Positions 11,145-24,700 of a stretch of 64,000 nt of DNA are shown here, in pieces; the stretch's first letter is position 1, and the number at the start of each line of letters is the position of its first letter. Below the pieces are notes generated by a model that was given only the letters and a program-made list of their open reading frames with translations, made no database searches and was not told the DNA's origin. A program made the position numbers and the translations under genes. Location of the stretch: the NCBI GenBank assembly GCA_028564705.1, contig JAPXFQ010001343.1:558001-622000 (forward strand), read 5' to 3'. Source of the DNA: Apricaphanius iberus (lineage: Eukaryota > Chordata > Actinopteri > Cyprinodontiformes > Aphaniidae).

Positions 11145-12967
11145 TTAGACCTCATGTAAATTTGTTTTATCTATATATATTTTTATTTTTTTCCCAGCCA
11201 ACTTTGCCTCTTTGCTGCCTTTAATGCATCCGGACTTCACACAAATCACTGGACTGGTTTCCCAGCAACAAGAGGGAGGGTTTGGGTCCCTGATGGAGCC
11301 AAAAATATCTTCCAGTCCAGGGAATTGATTCCACTGAAGTCTTAAAAAGGCCTTAGATCTAGTCAACAACAGCCGATTGAAGACAAAGAAAAACAAAACA
11401 AAAAAACAACACAGGTGAGAGGGAGTTTGTGTGCAGAACAGAGGATGCACTGTTCCTGAGTAAAGGCTGCAAAGACATTAGCTGGGAAACAGCCAGTCAG
11501 TAAAACAGCCAGTCAGTAAAACAGCGATGCTGTGCTGCGTGGATGTGGTCAGAAACCAAAGAGCTGCCTTGCTTCTCTCCTTCCCCCCCTGCCTGTCATC
11601 AGTAGCCTGCTGGTTTTAGCTGCTCCCTCCACATTTTCTTCTCTCTGCTGCCCTCTAGTTGTCCCTAACAGTCAAAGCACCTGTTTAAACTCCTTGGTCC
11701 AAAATATATGAGGTTTTCTTCTTTCTGGGGTTCACGTGGGGCTTAAATATCATCACTATTGTAGGTTTTTTAATGATGAAACTGCATCGTTAGTGTTTTA
11801 TGGTTGTGGGATTACTTCAAACCATTCTTAAAAACAAGAATTTGGTACAGGTTCGAATTGATGTAGATTTTCTCTCATCCAGACTGACTAAAAATGATAA
11901 ATGTACTTAAACCCTCACTAACATTTGTTAAATTTCCCCAGGATTCAGACAGACAAGTGTTTTATAGCCGTGAACAAAACAGCTTCCTTTCATCAGATCT
12001 GAAACTTTGATACAGATTAAAACTGTGACATCATTAATTGATCCAGCAGGACAATGATCTCAAGCATTCACCAAAATTAATGGATTAATATTAAGCGTCA
12101 GTCCAGGAAAAAATAACTCTGCAATTTTTTATAAGAGGTAAAATATCCCTTCAGATGTAGTTAGTGCATCTAAAAAAAACATAGCATTAAATTCAAACTT
12201 GTTCACAAAATTCCTGATTTTCAAAATTATTGTAGTTGCATCAACATACGACTATTGTCATTCCACAAGGATAAAGAACTGTTCGAATACATGATGAAAA
12301 TACCAAAATCAGTAGGAGATTCATACAAATGTTAACTATCGACGAACCCCAGTCAGACAATGCCGTAAAAACTGTTCCCTTTACATATTTTTTTCCCCTG
12401 CTCCAGCATGCTTTATGGATGTTGCTCTGTAGACTCATTTAAGCCCCTTGGCACAGCTTATGTGGTCCATTTGTGCAGTCCAAGTAAAGACTACCTCATA
12501 ATTCCTCCTGTTCTGTTATACGAGAATAAATATTATCTGAAACTTTGAATCCCAGAGTAAAATGACGCATAATAAGCAGATGTACCAATTCATCCTGAGG
12601 TTTATTTCCCTTCTGCTTTGCAATAAATGTTACAGCTGGATACTAGTCAGATAAATATTCCTAATTAATTGTGTTTTTACTTCAACTTCATATTTACTTA
12701 CATTCCTAAAATCTGATTTTATTTTTTCTTAAACAAAATTTATTTAGCATATGCAGTGGACTAATTGAAGAACACTTCTTGGGGTATCTCCGCAACATTC
12801 ATCTATGCATACTTTTTACATTTGGATTAGTGAATAAAACAATAAAAAAAAAACTTTGGTATCAGCTAATTTCTCTCTCTTAAAAAAACACTTTCAGCAA
12901 AAATGTCACTCACCTTGTAGCGAGCTTCCACATCCTTTCAACCAGCTCCAAGGATTCAACTGAAACA
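11145..12967 (-). other. possible two-exon transcript of unknown identity
   Basis: On the minus strand, 12967-12914 is bounded by TTTAAGCAG and AAG|GTGAGT and reads VSVESLELVERMWKLAT. A second segment starts at 11358 after a long pyrimidine tract ending GACTAG and stays open to 11145 (for example LRLQWNQFPGLEDIFGS). The two join in frame (phase 2), and AATAAA-like hexamers lie close to the end. I do not recognise the peptide. It could be the 3' end of a gene, a non-coding RNA, or coincidence; no further exon was found upstream. Confidence 0.22.
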
Positions 12968-14960
12968 CTGCTTAAACAATAAAATGATACTAAGAGAGAA
13001 ACATTTGTTTTTATTACTATTTTGGCAAATTATCTACTATATTTATATCATGCACCCTCTAGTGGCCATACAGCAAGCAGAGTGGTTATAATTCCTCTGT
13101 GCATGTGCTGGACGGAATAGCTTTAGAAATTGCTTTCGCCTTTAAAGGGAAAGAGCTAAAGGGAAAACCTTTATATGGAAAATATTAAAATGACTGGCTG
13201 GTAATTTTAGCAGCAGATTCCAGTACAGATGAATAACAGAAGAGCATCTTATGCATTTTGATGTTAGGATTTTTAGCTCTTAAATACTACTTGTTTATTG
13301 TTTGGTAAATTAGCTGATTTTATATCAGAACAAAAATTCCATCTATGAGATAATCTCTAATTTTCTTAGCACTATCAACCTGTGAATATGTCAGATATTT
13401 TCCTTGCATTCTTCAAGATTCGCTTGCTTCATCAAACCTTCTGAAGTTGCTGTATCCATGCATGTACATTGACTTATTTAACAAAGTTATTTTGACTAGT
13501 TGTGGCTTCCAGGTCTCTTAGGCCCTGTGCAGACAAAGATGAAACCAGGCGTAGCAGCAAGGATGTTTCATAGAACAGGTGTCTCATCCACAAGGAGCCG
13601 GCGTTTCAGGACACCATGAACGTACATGTTTGAATCGGCCCACAGTGTGGACATATCTCACAACGTTAGCTCAACTGTCTTTGTGATTTATGAGCTTTCC
13701 TGCATTTTTTCTGAGTGGACGAAATCGATGCACCACTCCCATATTTAACACAACTCTGTTATAAAGTAAAAAAACATGGTGGCATACTGTGTTGCAGTTC
13801 TAATAAAGCAAATACTGACCTTATTATGGATCCTAGGGAATGATTTTCTTTCCTTCCTCGATCACCAGCAGCAAAAATTGGATCGGGAGAACCAAAGACA
13901 CCATATGCTTTTGAATAAAAGTTCACATTTGAAGCTACATGTGTCATGTTTGCTACTGGGTTGACTGCACATGCTCAGTGTTTTTTTCCTGTGTTTCTCT
14001 AGCAGTGTCACAGTGCCTCCTGTGGGCCCAGCATATGCATTGCAGAATCTAAAGATGGTTTATGTGAATACGTGTGGACAAAGTTTTTTTTATTATTGCA
14101 GTGCTGTTTTTACAGACTCTGTTTGTGAAACTAGCAGGCCTTAAAGAGGCGGTTTTCCAACATTTTTTAGCTTCTTTCCAGTAAAATAATATAGGATACT
14201 TGTGATGGATGATGACAAAACAAACATCAACAGCAAATAAACTATTTAGCCTACTGTTTCTTATCACTTCCAACATTTACATTATACATGTGCCCCACAT
14301 TTGTGTTTTGTCGTATGATTTTTGATGGAGTTCAAAATGATTTGGAACCCAGAGTGGACTCCCATCTTCATCTTTTGGAACCATTGCTCTGGACTTCCAT
14401 ACCACCTTCAAACAACACTCCAGTCAAACTAAAAATGTATGTACTTTTTCTTTTCTTTTCAGCTATAGCCCATTTTTGATAGGTCCTACAACATTGTCAG
14501 GTTACCCAATTACGAGAATGCCGGGTGTCATACAATTTAAGGTTTCTTAACCTGGATCAGTCTATAAATATGCATAGTGCCCCTTAATTTTTCTATAAAA
14601 GAAATGATTATCTGGATAAACTACCCGTGTTTCAATTGGTGTGGTTTAAAAGTTTTATTGGATGAAATCTTAAAATGATGGAAGCAAATTGCTTTCACTA
14701 AAAAAAAAAAGCTCAGTTTTGCTGAATTAATGCAAAAGATTTTACAAAAATAAGTACTGCTCTGTCTTTCTTAATTAAGTGTGCAGAAAATAGGGCAGTG
14801 AGCTAAACCTGAACAGGAGAAAAATTCTTAGGTGTCTGTGAGAAGTCATCTAACTCATAGGCCTACAATCCTATACATATCTTAGAAACAAAAGTGTTGT
14901 GTAGTTTCACAATCCCAATACAAAGTAAAAGTGAATTAAGCCCCATCAAAAGGGACATGC
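12968..14960. other. gene-free stretch
   Basis: The phrase GGCCCTGTGCAGACAAAG at 13521 and ACGTGTGGACAAAG near 14069 may be the two ends of an old hAT-type MITE. Otherwise only short AT-rich frames are present. Confidence 0.35.
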
Positions 14961-14963
14961 TGT

Positions 14964-15088
14964 GAAATGGTCAGGCAACCCGTCCAGAGTGTACCCTGCC
15001 TTTTGCCTGATGATTACTGGAGACAAGCCACCATAAGCGACTCTGCAAAGGATAAGAAGAAAGCTATAGAAAATGGGTGGATGGAATT
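14964..15088 (+). repeat. LINE/SINE 3'-end fragment ending in a GGATGGA-type tail
   Basis: The order GGCAACCCGTCCAGAGTGTA, CCTGCCTTTTGCCTGATGA, CTGCAAAGGATAAGAAG, then AAAATGGGTGGATGGA matches a very common fish repeat whose usual tail is (ATGG)n. Here the tail is degenerate. Confidence 0.6.
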
Positions 15089-15313
15089 ATCGAAACAGGA
15101 CATGTTTGATTTCCTTTTACTTAGACCGTTAATAATGCCTACAGGCATAGAACATCTATACATTGTCTGCACGACCAGTCGCATGGCTGGTGCCGATCTC
15201 CAGCGGTCATCGAGTGCAGAGTGAGGTACACCATAAATATGTCACCATTCAATCGCAGGACAATGCCATGGTAGGCCCCCACAGTTTATGTCGTCCAGTG
15301 AGAAAAACAGAGC

Positions 15314-15394
<81 letters not shown>
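15314..15394. repeat. (TA)n microsatellite
   Basis: About 80 bp of uninterrupted TA. It continues on the far side of two transposons as the TA runs at 16690-16699 and 17161-17181, so one microsatellite was probably split by the insertions. Further TA-rich runs lie at 17229-17290 and 17918-17958. Confidence 0.95.
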
Positions 15395-15397
<3 letters not shown>

Positions 15398-16689
15398 TGC
15401 TGTCAGACGATTAAAAAAATTAATCTAATTAATTACAGGATTTCTAATTAATTAATCTAATTAATCACATTTTAATCTCATATCTGCTGACGGTCCCCAA
15501 ATAAAGAGTTTGAATTCTAGAACACTTGCAGTATAGTGAATGACTAATCAAATAAGAAAAGAGCATATGAAATACACATTTCTTTTATTGCTGACATCTG
15601 AAAAGGGCATCTTGCCCAAAATATATACAAAGCTTCATCAAGCAACTTAAATTACACTTTCAGTGTTTTTTATAAATAAATAAAATTTAAAAAAATGTCC
15701 AGCAAACCTATAAAACTGGTGCATTATTCAAAAATGCAGTGCAAATAAAGCTAATAAAATAATAAATAACACTAGGCACTTAACCAGGTGCTCAATAAAA
15801 CAAACAACAGCAAAACAAGGATAACATACCTTGAAATGTTTAACATCAAGAACGTGAAGTCAAGAGGCATTCCTTGTTAGGAGGACATGACATTGTTTCT
15901 AGATAAATAAAAAAAACAATGATGGGTTAGGGTTAGTCCTTTATCACAGCTTCAAACTGCTCGGCACACGCATCTGCATAATGGCGGGTCGTTGTTTTGC
16001 ACACAGTTAATGCAAAAGACTTAAGCTTCCACTCACTATCGATTATATGTGCTGTGACCCCCAAATAATTATGGTTGCTCACCGACGTCCAGTGATCTCC
16101 TGTTAAGGACACATGGTTGCTTGAACCTGCCAACAGTTCTTCTTTTGCTTTCCTTTCATCACTATACAACTTATGGATTTTTTTCATTACCGTACCTTAA
16201 CGTTAGTCGTTTACCATAGTCTGTAAGCTTGGGTTGGCGAAGAGCGCTGGAAGTACTAGCAGTCGCAACATTAGCGCTGGAACCTGCCCGAACATGTTTA
16301 GCGTTAAAATGATAAGTCAGGCTAGAGCAGCTTCGATGAAAAGCAAATTCTTTTCTACATAAGCTACAAATAACCGTGTTTTTGTTGACTGTCCCATCTG
16401 CGTTCTTCTTGTAAATAAACTTGCCGTTCAATGGCCCCAGCAAAGATTGGCTCGCATCACCTGCACTCTTCTCCATTTCTCTGTGCTCACCTCAGCCCGC
16501 TCTGTTTGTTGTATGGACTAGCCTCTACTAACGGCGCATGAAGTGACGTAACCAGTCGCATGTACGGGGGTCAAAGTGGCCAACTCTGAAATGTTCGTAT
16601 TGTATAATTAATCGTGCGTTAAAATTTGTAACGCGTTATTTTACGCTCTAATTAATTGATCTAATTAACGCGTTAAAATGACAGCCCTA
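15395..16689 (-). mobile_element. hAT transposon, BED-finger type, internally deleted
   Basis: The ends are TAGTGCTGTCA on the left and TGACAGCCCTA on the right, an 11-bp inverted repeat with one mismatch. Each is flanked by ATATATAT, the 8-bp duplication size expected of hAT; because the target is a TA microsatellite the duplication is not independent proof. Subterminal parts carry many AATTAATC and ACGCGTTA motifs. The interior holds two separate pieces of a BED-type hAT transposase on the minus strand. At 1.3 kb it is too short for an intact transposase. Confidence 0.85.
15933..16476 (-). pseudogene. remnant hAT transposase: BED zinc finger plus fragment of the core
   Basis: Frame 16476-16171 begins MEKSAGDASQ and contains VICSLCRKEFAFHRS followed by LTYHFNAKHV, a BED zinc finger with C-x2-C and H-x4-H spacing. 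It ends at 16171. A shifted frame, 16187-15933, reads HVSLTGDHWTSVSNHNYLGV, then KLKSFALTVCKTTTRHYADA, which belongs to the ZBED/hAT transposase core just after the first catalytic region. The middle and the C-terminal dimerisation domain are missing. The product would be DNA-binding at best. Confidence 0.75.
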
Positions 16690-16699
16690 ATATATATAT

Positions 16700-17160
16700 T
16701 AGGGATGTTCGATATTGGCTTTTCTACCGATATCCGATATACCGATATAGCCTAACTCATAATTTACGATACCGATATGTGGGGACCCTCACTCATAAAA
16801 AACAAAAACTACTAAACCCTTTTAGGTAACCACAATGAAATATCTTGTATAATGCATACTTGAGTTTTAAAAATGCAGAAAATGTAATAAGTACCAGAAT
16901 TTTAGTTAGGCAATTGAAAAAGGTGCCCTTTTTATTTTGTCTTCAAAAGCAGCTGGAACATTTTCTCAAAAACTAAACATCAAATCTGTCATATTTTTAC
17001 ATTCTGAAAGAGAAAAGAAGTAGCTGAATAGTTTGATATATAATATGTGTTTGGTGTGAAAAACTCATCTTAACAAAAAAAATAAAAACCAATACCGATA
17101 ATTTCCGATATTACATTTTAATGCCAATATCTGTCGATAAATGACTTTAGGACATCCCTA
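16700..17160. mobile_element. hAT-like MITE with TAGGGATGT ends
   Basis: The left end TAGGGATGTTCG and the right end GGACATCCCTA form inverted repeats, flanked on both sides by ATATATAT (16692-16699 and 17161-17168). The interior is non-coding and rich in CCGATATACCGATA-type repeats near both ends. Only 10 bp of TA separate it from the hAT element on its left. Confidence 0.75.
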
Positions 17161-17181
17161 ATATATATATATATATATATA

Positions 17182-18751
17182 TAATTTATTTATCATTAAT
17201 TCGGAAAAAAAGAGCAGTATTGATATGTATACATATGATATATATTTATATATATATATATATATATAGTATTATATTATATTATAAATATAACTAACTA
17301 ACTAATAAGTTCGGGAAAAAAATATATTTTTAAATTTTTTTTAAGTGAATGCAATAATGTAATGTAATATTATTGATATGACTCAATTTTTTTGTGGTAT
17401 TAGAACTGGATATCTTTTTTTAATTATGTGTAGTGTTTTGAGCTGTTGTTTTGATTTTTATCACTGCAAATTAACCAAACTGAATTTAAGAGAAGTGAAA
17501 TGACCAGGATACATTTTAATAGTGATAAAATTTGTATTATTTTATGAGCAGTTTATGTTAATGAGCATAGCATGTTATGGTTCCAAACTAATTTATTATA
17601 TTAAATAAAGAAACCATTAAGATACAGAGACAGACATTTTTGTGGCTCTTACACAATGTAGTGGTTATGGACAGCCATTATTGCCATATAAAAGGTTGAC
17701 CAGCCTGTAAAAAAAAAACCTTCATTCATCTCTTTTAACTCTATGCTAAAGTTAAATGCTGGGATTTAGGAATAAAATGATTAACTAAATACAATAAAAT
17801 AAATAAGCATTTACAAAACTAATGAAATTTTAAATTTTAGCTTAAAGGATGAACCAACCAACTTCTTTAAAAACCTGTTCTTTAAAAACGTGCTGCAGAT
17901 AATCGGGCATGTTCCCTATATATATATATAGATATATATAGATATATATATATATATAACAAATTTAGTTTGCGTCAAAGTCTGGCAAGCAAAGAAAAGG
18001 CAGAAGGAGGTAAAAAAACAACAAACAAAGAGTAGCTATGATGACTGATAATGACTGCAGTGTAGAGGAGGGTGAAATCCTACTGGTTGCTGAGAGACCA
18101 AAGCAAAAAGGAAGTTTTTTTTTAAATGCCAAGAGATTGTGTCAGAGTATGATTGAATAACCTGTGTCACATTTCCTGATGAGGAAAAGAAAGAGAAATG
18201 GCGAAGAGAAGCTAAGAGGAAGTGGGTTCAACGTATTTTCAGCGAGTTTAGATTTCACCTGCACGTATACAACATGACCAATGGCAGAGTTGTAGATAAT
18301 GTAAAAACCTGCTGGTCGAGTTTGTGGGACTTACCAATTTGGAAGAAAAACGTACATTTACAGAGATATCTGTGAAATTGATAACAAGAACCTTTTATTC
18401 CAACAGGGGGACAAAATGCTTTAGTATAGTGGTAGATGTAGTGTTTTAAAAGGGATCTACACCAGATGTAGTCCCTCATAACAAGAACTGACCTACAACA
18501 AAATGTTTAACAAAATGTGGAGATACAATTTCATACAGTTATAATAACATCTTTACACTTGTTTGTTATAAACAAATACCAAAAATGTAAGTATATGGTT
18601 TAGACAGGACATGCCTGTATTTGCACTAACACCTCATATACTCTCAAGTATCATGGATACATACTCATGTTTACAAAAAATATATCTTGTAAAGCTTATA
18701 TATATATATATATATATAAATAATTTTCTCCCTATTTCTCTCCGTTTATTT
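17182..18751. other. AT-rich gene-free stretch downstream of card14
   Basis: TA runs lie at 17229-17290, 17918-17958 and 18699-18719. On the plus strand 18148-18380 there is an open stretch reading CVTFPDEEKKEKWRREAKRK and further, loosely reminiscent of a transposon-type zinc-binding domain, but I cannot assign it. The 3' untranslated region of card14 (minus strand) should fall here. AATAAA on the minus strand occurs at 18745-18750, directly after the card14 stop, and at 18392-18397. Confidence 0.35.
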
Positions 18752-21700
18752 TCACCACAGGTCTGGCTCCACCCAGACAATCTTCCTCTGCTCCTCCCAG
18801 ATGATGGTGCGGAGGCTGGTCAGCAGGGAGTTCTGGTCACACCAGGAGTCTGGAGCCATGCTACGATACAGACACGGCAGCTTGTCCAGCAGCGGCTCCT
18901 CGCTCTTTGAACATGCCAGCAGCTGTTCCTCCGTCTGGCCATTACGCTGCAGCTTTGACCTGCAAAACAAACAAAAAAAATTAAAAAGGAGCATCGAGGT
19001 TAGAACTCGTAATATGACATAATTTCCCTGCCGTTCCTTAATGCGGTGTTCAGATTAAACGTGATAATTCTGCTGAAAATTCAAGACATTTTTAAAAGCG
19101 TCTGTTGAAGAAATACTCAGCTGTCAATGACACTGTACATCAGGGGAAGTGGTTTTTAATTTTAAGTAAGACGCAACTCTGAACTGAACCATGAGGTCTT
19201 CCTGAACTTCAATTCTTGCCAAAAATCCTTAGTTTGAGTTTAACTTTGACTGGACCATCCTAATACATAAGTATATCTTAATCTAAACCATTTCATTGTA
19301 TCTTTGGCTGTATGTTTAGGTTAATTTTCGTGCAGGAAGATGAGAACCAAGTGATTTTTTAGTGTCGCGTATCATTCCTTCCTAATCTGTAAGGCATTTA
19401 GCTCCATCCACCGTCCCATCAACAATGACTGGCTTCCTTAACCCTGAGGAAAGAAATCCCATGTTTTACCATTGACATGCTGTTTTCAGGGGTAAAGCTG
19501 AAGTGCTTTTCTCCACATATAGCATTTTACACATGGGTCAAAAAGCTTAAGTGTGGACTCATCAGACCAGCACACCTTCTTCCACCTATTCGCTGTGTTG
19601 TTGCAAACGACTTAGAATTTGTAAAAATGCATGACGGTTAGGTGTTCTGTATACAGATAATCTTCCTAATCTTATCCTCCTCTTGACTATTTCTCTGCTT
19701 AATGCTTTTCTAACCTGTTCTTTCAGTTTAAGTAGAGGATTATAGTTTAGTAGATTTACAGTTGTGCCACCCTCGGTGATTGGGTTATTGTTGCATAACC
19801 TAAACCTGCTTTAAACGTCTAATTATTTTTAAACCTGACCGCTCCTTGGTTTTCATGTTGCTCACTAATGTTCTCCAACAAACTTCTGAGGCCTCTACAG
19901 ATCAGCTCCATTTATAATGATATTCAATTTCACATAGGTGGAATCGTCTAACTAATTTGGTGTCTTCTAAAGGCAATTGCACTGGGTTTTATGGGAGCAA
20001 AGGGGGATGAATACAAATGAATGTCTCGCTTATCAGATAATTTATTGAAAAAAAAACATACCAAAAACCATGAATGGTGTTACTTCCACTTCAGAGCTAA
20101 GCACCACTCTGTGTTGGTCAATCATCATTATGAGATCCAGATAAGATAGATTGTGAAAAAGTTCGAGTGGTGTGAAAGCTTAATGGCTTCCGAGAAGAAT
20201 AATGACAAACTTACTTTAGTTTACGTGCATTGCGCGCAGATATGCCAATGAAGATGATAACTGGAAAGATCTCGGAGCGGTGCAGCCGACGCACACAGTC
20301 CAGGCCTAATGGCAGCACACAGTGAAGGCCCTGAGAAAAGAGGGGGGTAGCAAAATATACGGTTAAATCAGTACGATTGTCACGCTGCTAGGATGTCTTT
20401 ACAGTTAAACCTGTCAAATGGAGACTGCCTGCTTGTACTTCGTTGTTTAGAGGTTTTAGTCTCAAGTAAAACCATAGCAAGTCAACAAGCTGGAGATCTG
20501 TATACATAAAGATAGCTAAATAATTCATAAATATGCGTTATTTTTCTGAAATCGTTGTGCAAACACATTAAACTTAATTTCACAGATTTAATTCAAAATT
20601 TTTAAACATAAATAAACATGCTAAAACATGTGGGGTGTTCTGACCTTATTCGTGATCTTTTCAACACTTTGAAGGGTGTAGCATTGGTTTCCACCAGGCT
20701 CAACCTCCTCTAGAATCTCAGACCTCTGGAGCAGAGCAGCATGATCGCTGGAAGTCAGCACCTCTGAAGGGAAAAGGGACGGATCACATCAGATAACAAA
20801 TAAAAATCACATACAAATAAAAACACTCTGCCGGTAAGTCCTAATCAGTAATTATTTAATGTCCACATGTCTTTCACTACATGTTCTTGTTCGTCGTCGT
20901 TGTAATGATCAAACTTTCCCACAAAGATCAACAAACATTTAATTTACACCACTACAAGGAACACATGGCACACATTTACTATTTATAGCTGCTGTGATTT
21001 TTTTTTTTGTTTAAATAAATATTTACCTACTGACTTCATTTCCTTCCTGGATTATAGTTACAGACAAAAACCATAAAATAGTTACTCCTGTCCAATAAGA
21101 GACCAGATTGTTTATACAGCTAGCCAGACTCACCATCATTTCAGTGTAAAGTTGGAAGCGGAGGAGGAGACGAATCAGTAATCTCACCAATAAAATATGT
21201 TATTTCAACAGAACATAGGGTGCGTTACAAATGGATTCGTGCCCTGTAAACTTCTTCACACGTTGCTGTGTTACACACACAAACCTCATTGTATGTTAAT
21301 GGATTTTATGTCATAAACACACTAAGAAACACAAAGTACTGCATGATTGTGTAGCGGAAAGAAAATGTAATGTTTTTTGAAAATGTATCATTTTAAAACT
21401 GAAAAGTGGGGTGTGTGTTTGAATTCAGCTCTCTTTACTCTGATACCCCTAAATATATTACAGTGAACCTGAGTGCCTTCAGAAGTCATCTAGTCACAGT
21501 CGACTAGTGTGTATTTCAATGCAGACTGCATGGTGAATTGCTGGATTCTGTTTTTTTTTTCAGAAAAAAATAGAGAATCAACAGCATCATCAACACCAAC
21601 ATGTACAGCAAATAAATTGGCAACAAATTTGTATGGTAGAAGTGCAAACCTAACATGACATCTCTGTCCACCTAAACTGAAGGGACAGCCAAGGAGAACA

Positions 21701-24700
21701 TGAGTCAAAAGAAGAGCTCAGATCTGGACAACCATAACAGGGTCCTCCTAAACTCTGCCTAAAGCTACGCAGGTAAAACAGCAAGCATGTAGGAAAAATA
21801 CTTTGGTCAGATGAGACCAAAACTGAACCTTTGCATCAACGTTCACATTTCTATGTGAAGGCAAATTAACAATGTACATCCCCCTGAATACGTGCACATT
21901 GGGATTTGGTGGTGGCCGCATCATGCAGCAGCTATGATTTTCTTCAGGGGTATTCAGAGCTGATGGGAAGATGGGCAGAGCTAAACACAGGGCAATCCTG
22001 GAAGAAAACCTTTTAGTGGCAGGAAGAAGGCTTTAGATTAGGGTAAAGGTTCACCATACAGGAGGACAGCACTGACTTTGACAAGGTGGTTCTACAAAGT
22101 ACTGATGCAGGAGGGGTGAATTTATATGTTCTCCCCACTTACACATAAAATCACAAAAAATCACAACAAAGTGCATGGAGGTTGATGACTGTAAAATAAC
22201 AACATTAATATTTTTATGTGTTAAGGTTTCAAACTCTTGCGTCATCTTTTCACATGACTACATTGACATTGCTAGATAAGTCGGCCGATAAGAATGTAGC
22301 ATTTCTCACCAGGCTCACAGAGTTGGAAGCCCTGCCAACTGGCCAGCTTCTTGTCCAGCATGCGTCCCAGTATCGTGGGCAGCAGCAGGATAGGCCTGCA
22401 GACTGGTGGGAAATGTGGCGTAACCAGCGTGTAGGGCATGAGGGTTACACAGCTTTTGGACGGAGGCGGAGGACCTACAGATGTGGAGAAACAGGGGCAG
22501 ATTTTTATCAAGACTGAATACTGCAACAAAAAAAGTAGCAGGAAAAATGAGTAATTGACTTAGTGTACTGTACCTGACTCTGTGCTTTTGGTGTTTTCCT
22601 CCTCCACGCTGACCCACAGAGGGTTCCTTCCTTGGCGCCCTGTGCTGACAATCCTGACCACCTTCTGTTCACTCTGGGTGGCCAGTCGTCCAAACTGTAA
22701 TGAGGACAGCTTTTCCATGAATACTTAAAATGCTGATCACATGGTTGGTCAGATTGTGTCAAGATTTGTTTACTACCTTTTGGCACTTTTTTGACTGAAA
22801 GCTCATATCTTCAATTGTTTGAATCAAAAGTCTCTGTGCCCTGTGACACAGATATAAATATGTTAATACTACCTACGTTTTATTGTCTATTATGACTTAC
22901 CAGAGGCTCAAAGCAGTGCACCAACCTGTAATAATTGGGTACTGTTCCACCATTTAGGTCCAGCTGCTGGCATGGGTGAACTTGGCTTGCGTACCACAGA
23001 TCCTCACTACCAGCAGGTCGAGTGTTTGTTACGTGTAGGATATCATTGCACGACACGGCCAGGGTCCCGCTGGCACCAGCAGGAAGGGATAAATTGACCC
23101 GAATGTAAAAGGAGTCTCCTGACGACGTCTCGCTGTCCTGCAGCTGTTGCAGCAACGCCTCGTAGTCTGTGCAGAATGACAACAACACTTAAGTTCACTG
23201 CGACGCCATGTGGCCTTCGTTGCATGTCCATAGTCTGAGCATAATGCAGATCATTTTTGTTATTTGTTTTGTCCTGTTATGACATACAGACCAACTACTT
23301 TACCAAACAGAAATGAGAAATATTGCATCTGCTTTGCCTACAAAGCTCAGTGTTTCTTTCAATTCTTTTCTCTCTTTGGGATTAGATAAAGTCATCATAT
23401 TGCCAAAAGTATTTGTCCATTTGTTTTCACACACAGACGAAGTTGAGAGAAATCCAAATCTTAATGCATACTGTAGGGTTTAATATGATTTGAACACCCT
23501 ATGCAGCAATTACAAGTTCTGGGAAGACTTTCCACAAGGTTTAGAACGGTATTAGTGAGATCTGGCTTGCACTCTCTGCTCTAATTCAATTCCAAAAGTT
23601 TTCTGTCAGGTTAAGGTCAAGACTTTTAGGAGGACACACGTTCTTCCACCTTAGAATTGCTCATATGTGTATTTGTGGAGCTTGTTTGTCTATAGATGTA
23701 CAGTCCTGTTGGAACAGGACTTGACTTTCCTCCAACTGTTCCCACGTAGTTTGGAGCATGGAATTGTCCAAAATGGCTCAGTATGTTATAGTAGACTTCA
23801 TTTCACTCAAACTATAGGGGTTTAGTCAAACATCTGAAAATCAGTCTCCACACCATAAGCCTCTCTACTTTAAACTTTAAACCTGACAAAATGCAGTCAG
23901 CCATGTAACATTCTCCTGACACCAACCAAACCCAGACTCATTCCCTGAATCATCAGATGCACGGACAAAATTCGTTGCTCCAGAGAACATATTGCCACTG
24001 CTCTAGAGTCCAGTTGTGGCATACTTTACACAACTTTATCTGGCTTTTTGTATTGTCATTACAATGACTTGGACACATCTACTCTACCATGTAAACTGAA
24101 ATCATTAAGCTCTCTGTTTACTGCTCTGGACCCAATCTGAGGTAATGTGAATTTTGGAGGATGGTACCTACTTGGCAACTAAAGCATCCGCTAAACCCAC
24201 TCTGTGATTTTACATTGAATACCACTTTATGGCTGAGCTTGTGTCATTGTGTCATTCTTAATTACTTCCACTGTGCTATGATTCTTCTAGATGACTATGA
24301 AAGATTTATGAGCAAACAGATTACAGATCTTGTCTTAGTGGGTAGTGGCACACCTCACTTTACTGTGTCCCTGAAAGTGACCCATTCTTACACAAATATT
24401 GGTAAGGGCAGTCTGCATGGTGAATTTCTGGATTTTAAATACCAGCTTATTGGAACATCTGAATCTGATGACTGGATTAATATTTATGGCAAGATAATGC
24501 ATTTCTGGTATATCCTGTTAGAAGAGCTCACAAGGTTTAGCAGCAGCTGACACTGAATGATCTGAGTCTACCGACTCCTTATGACCAGAAACAAGCCTCC
24601 GATTCATTAATCAAAGATATGAAGAATACAGAACAAACCAATAAACAATATGGTTGCTTTTTGGAAAATGTGAAAAAATTTAATATTGGAAGATTGGAAG

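Noticed and set aside
15163..15414. Open frame ending in an isoleucine-tyrosine run
   Set aside because: It is produced by the (TA)n microsatellite and has no independent support.
18148..18380. Open plus-strand stretch with lysine-rich peptide
   Set aside because: It might be a zinc-binding transposon domain, but no clear metal ligands or flanking ends were seen; left unassigned.
22901..22925. Extension of the card14 exon to a second GTAAG donor at 22900
   Set aside because: The donor after TTACAG (22926) puts the next exon in the frame that matches CARD14; the longer exon does not.
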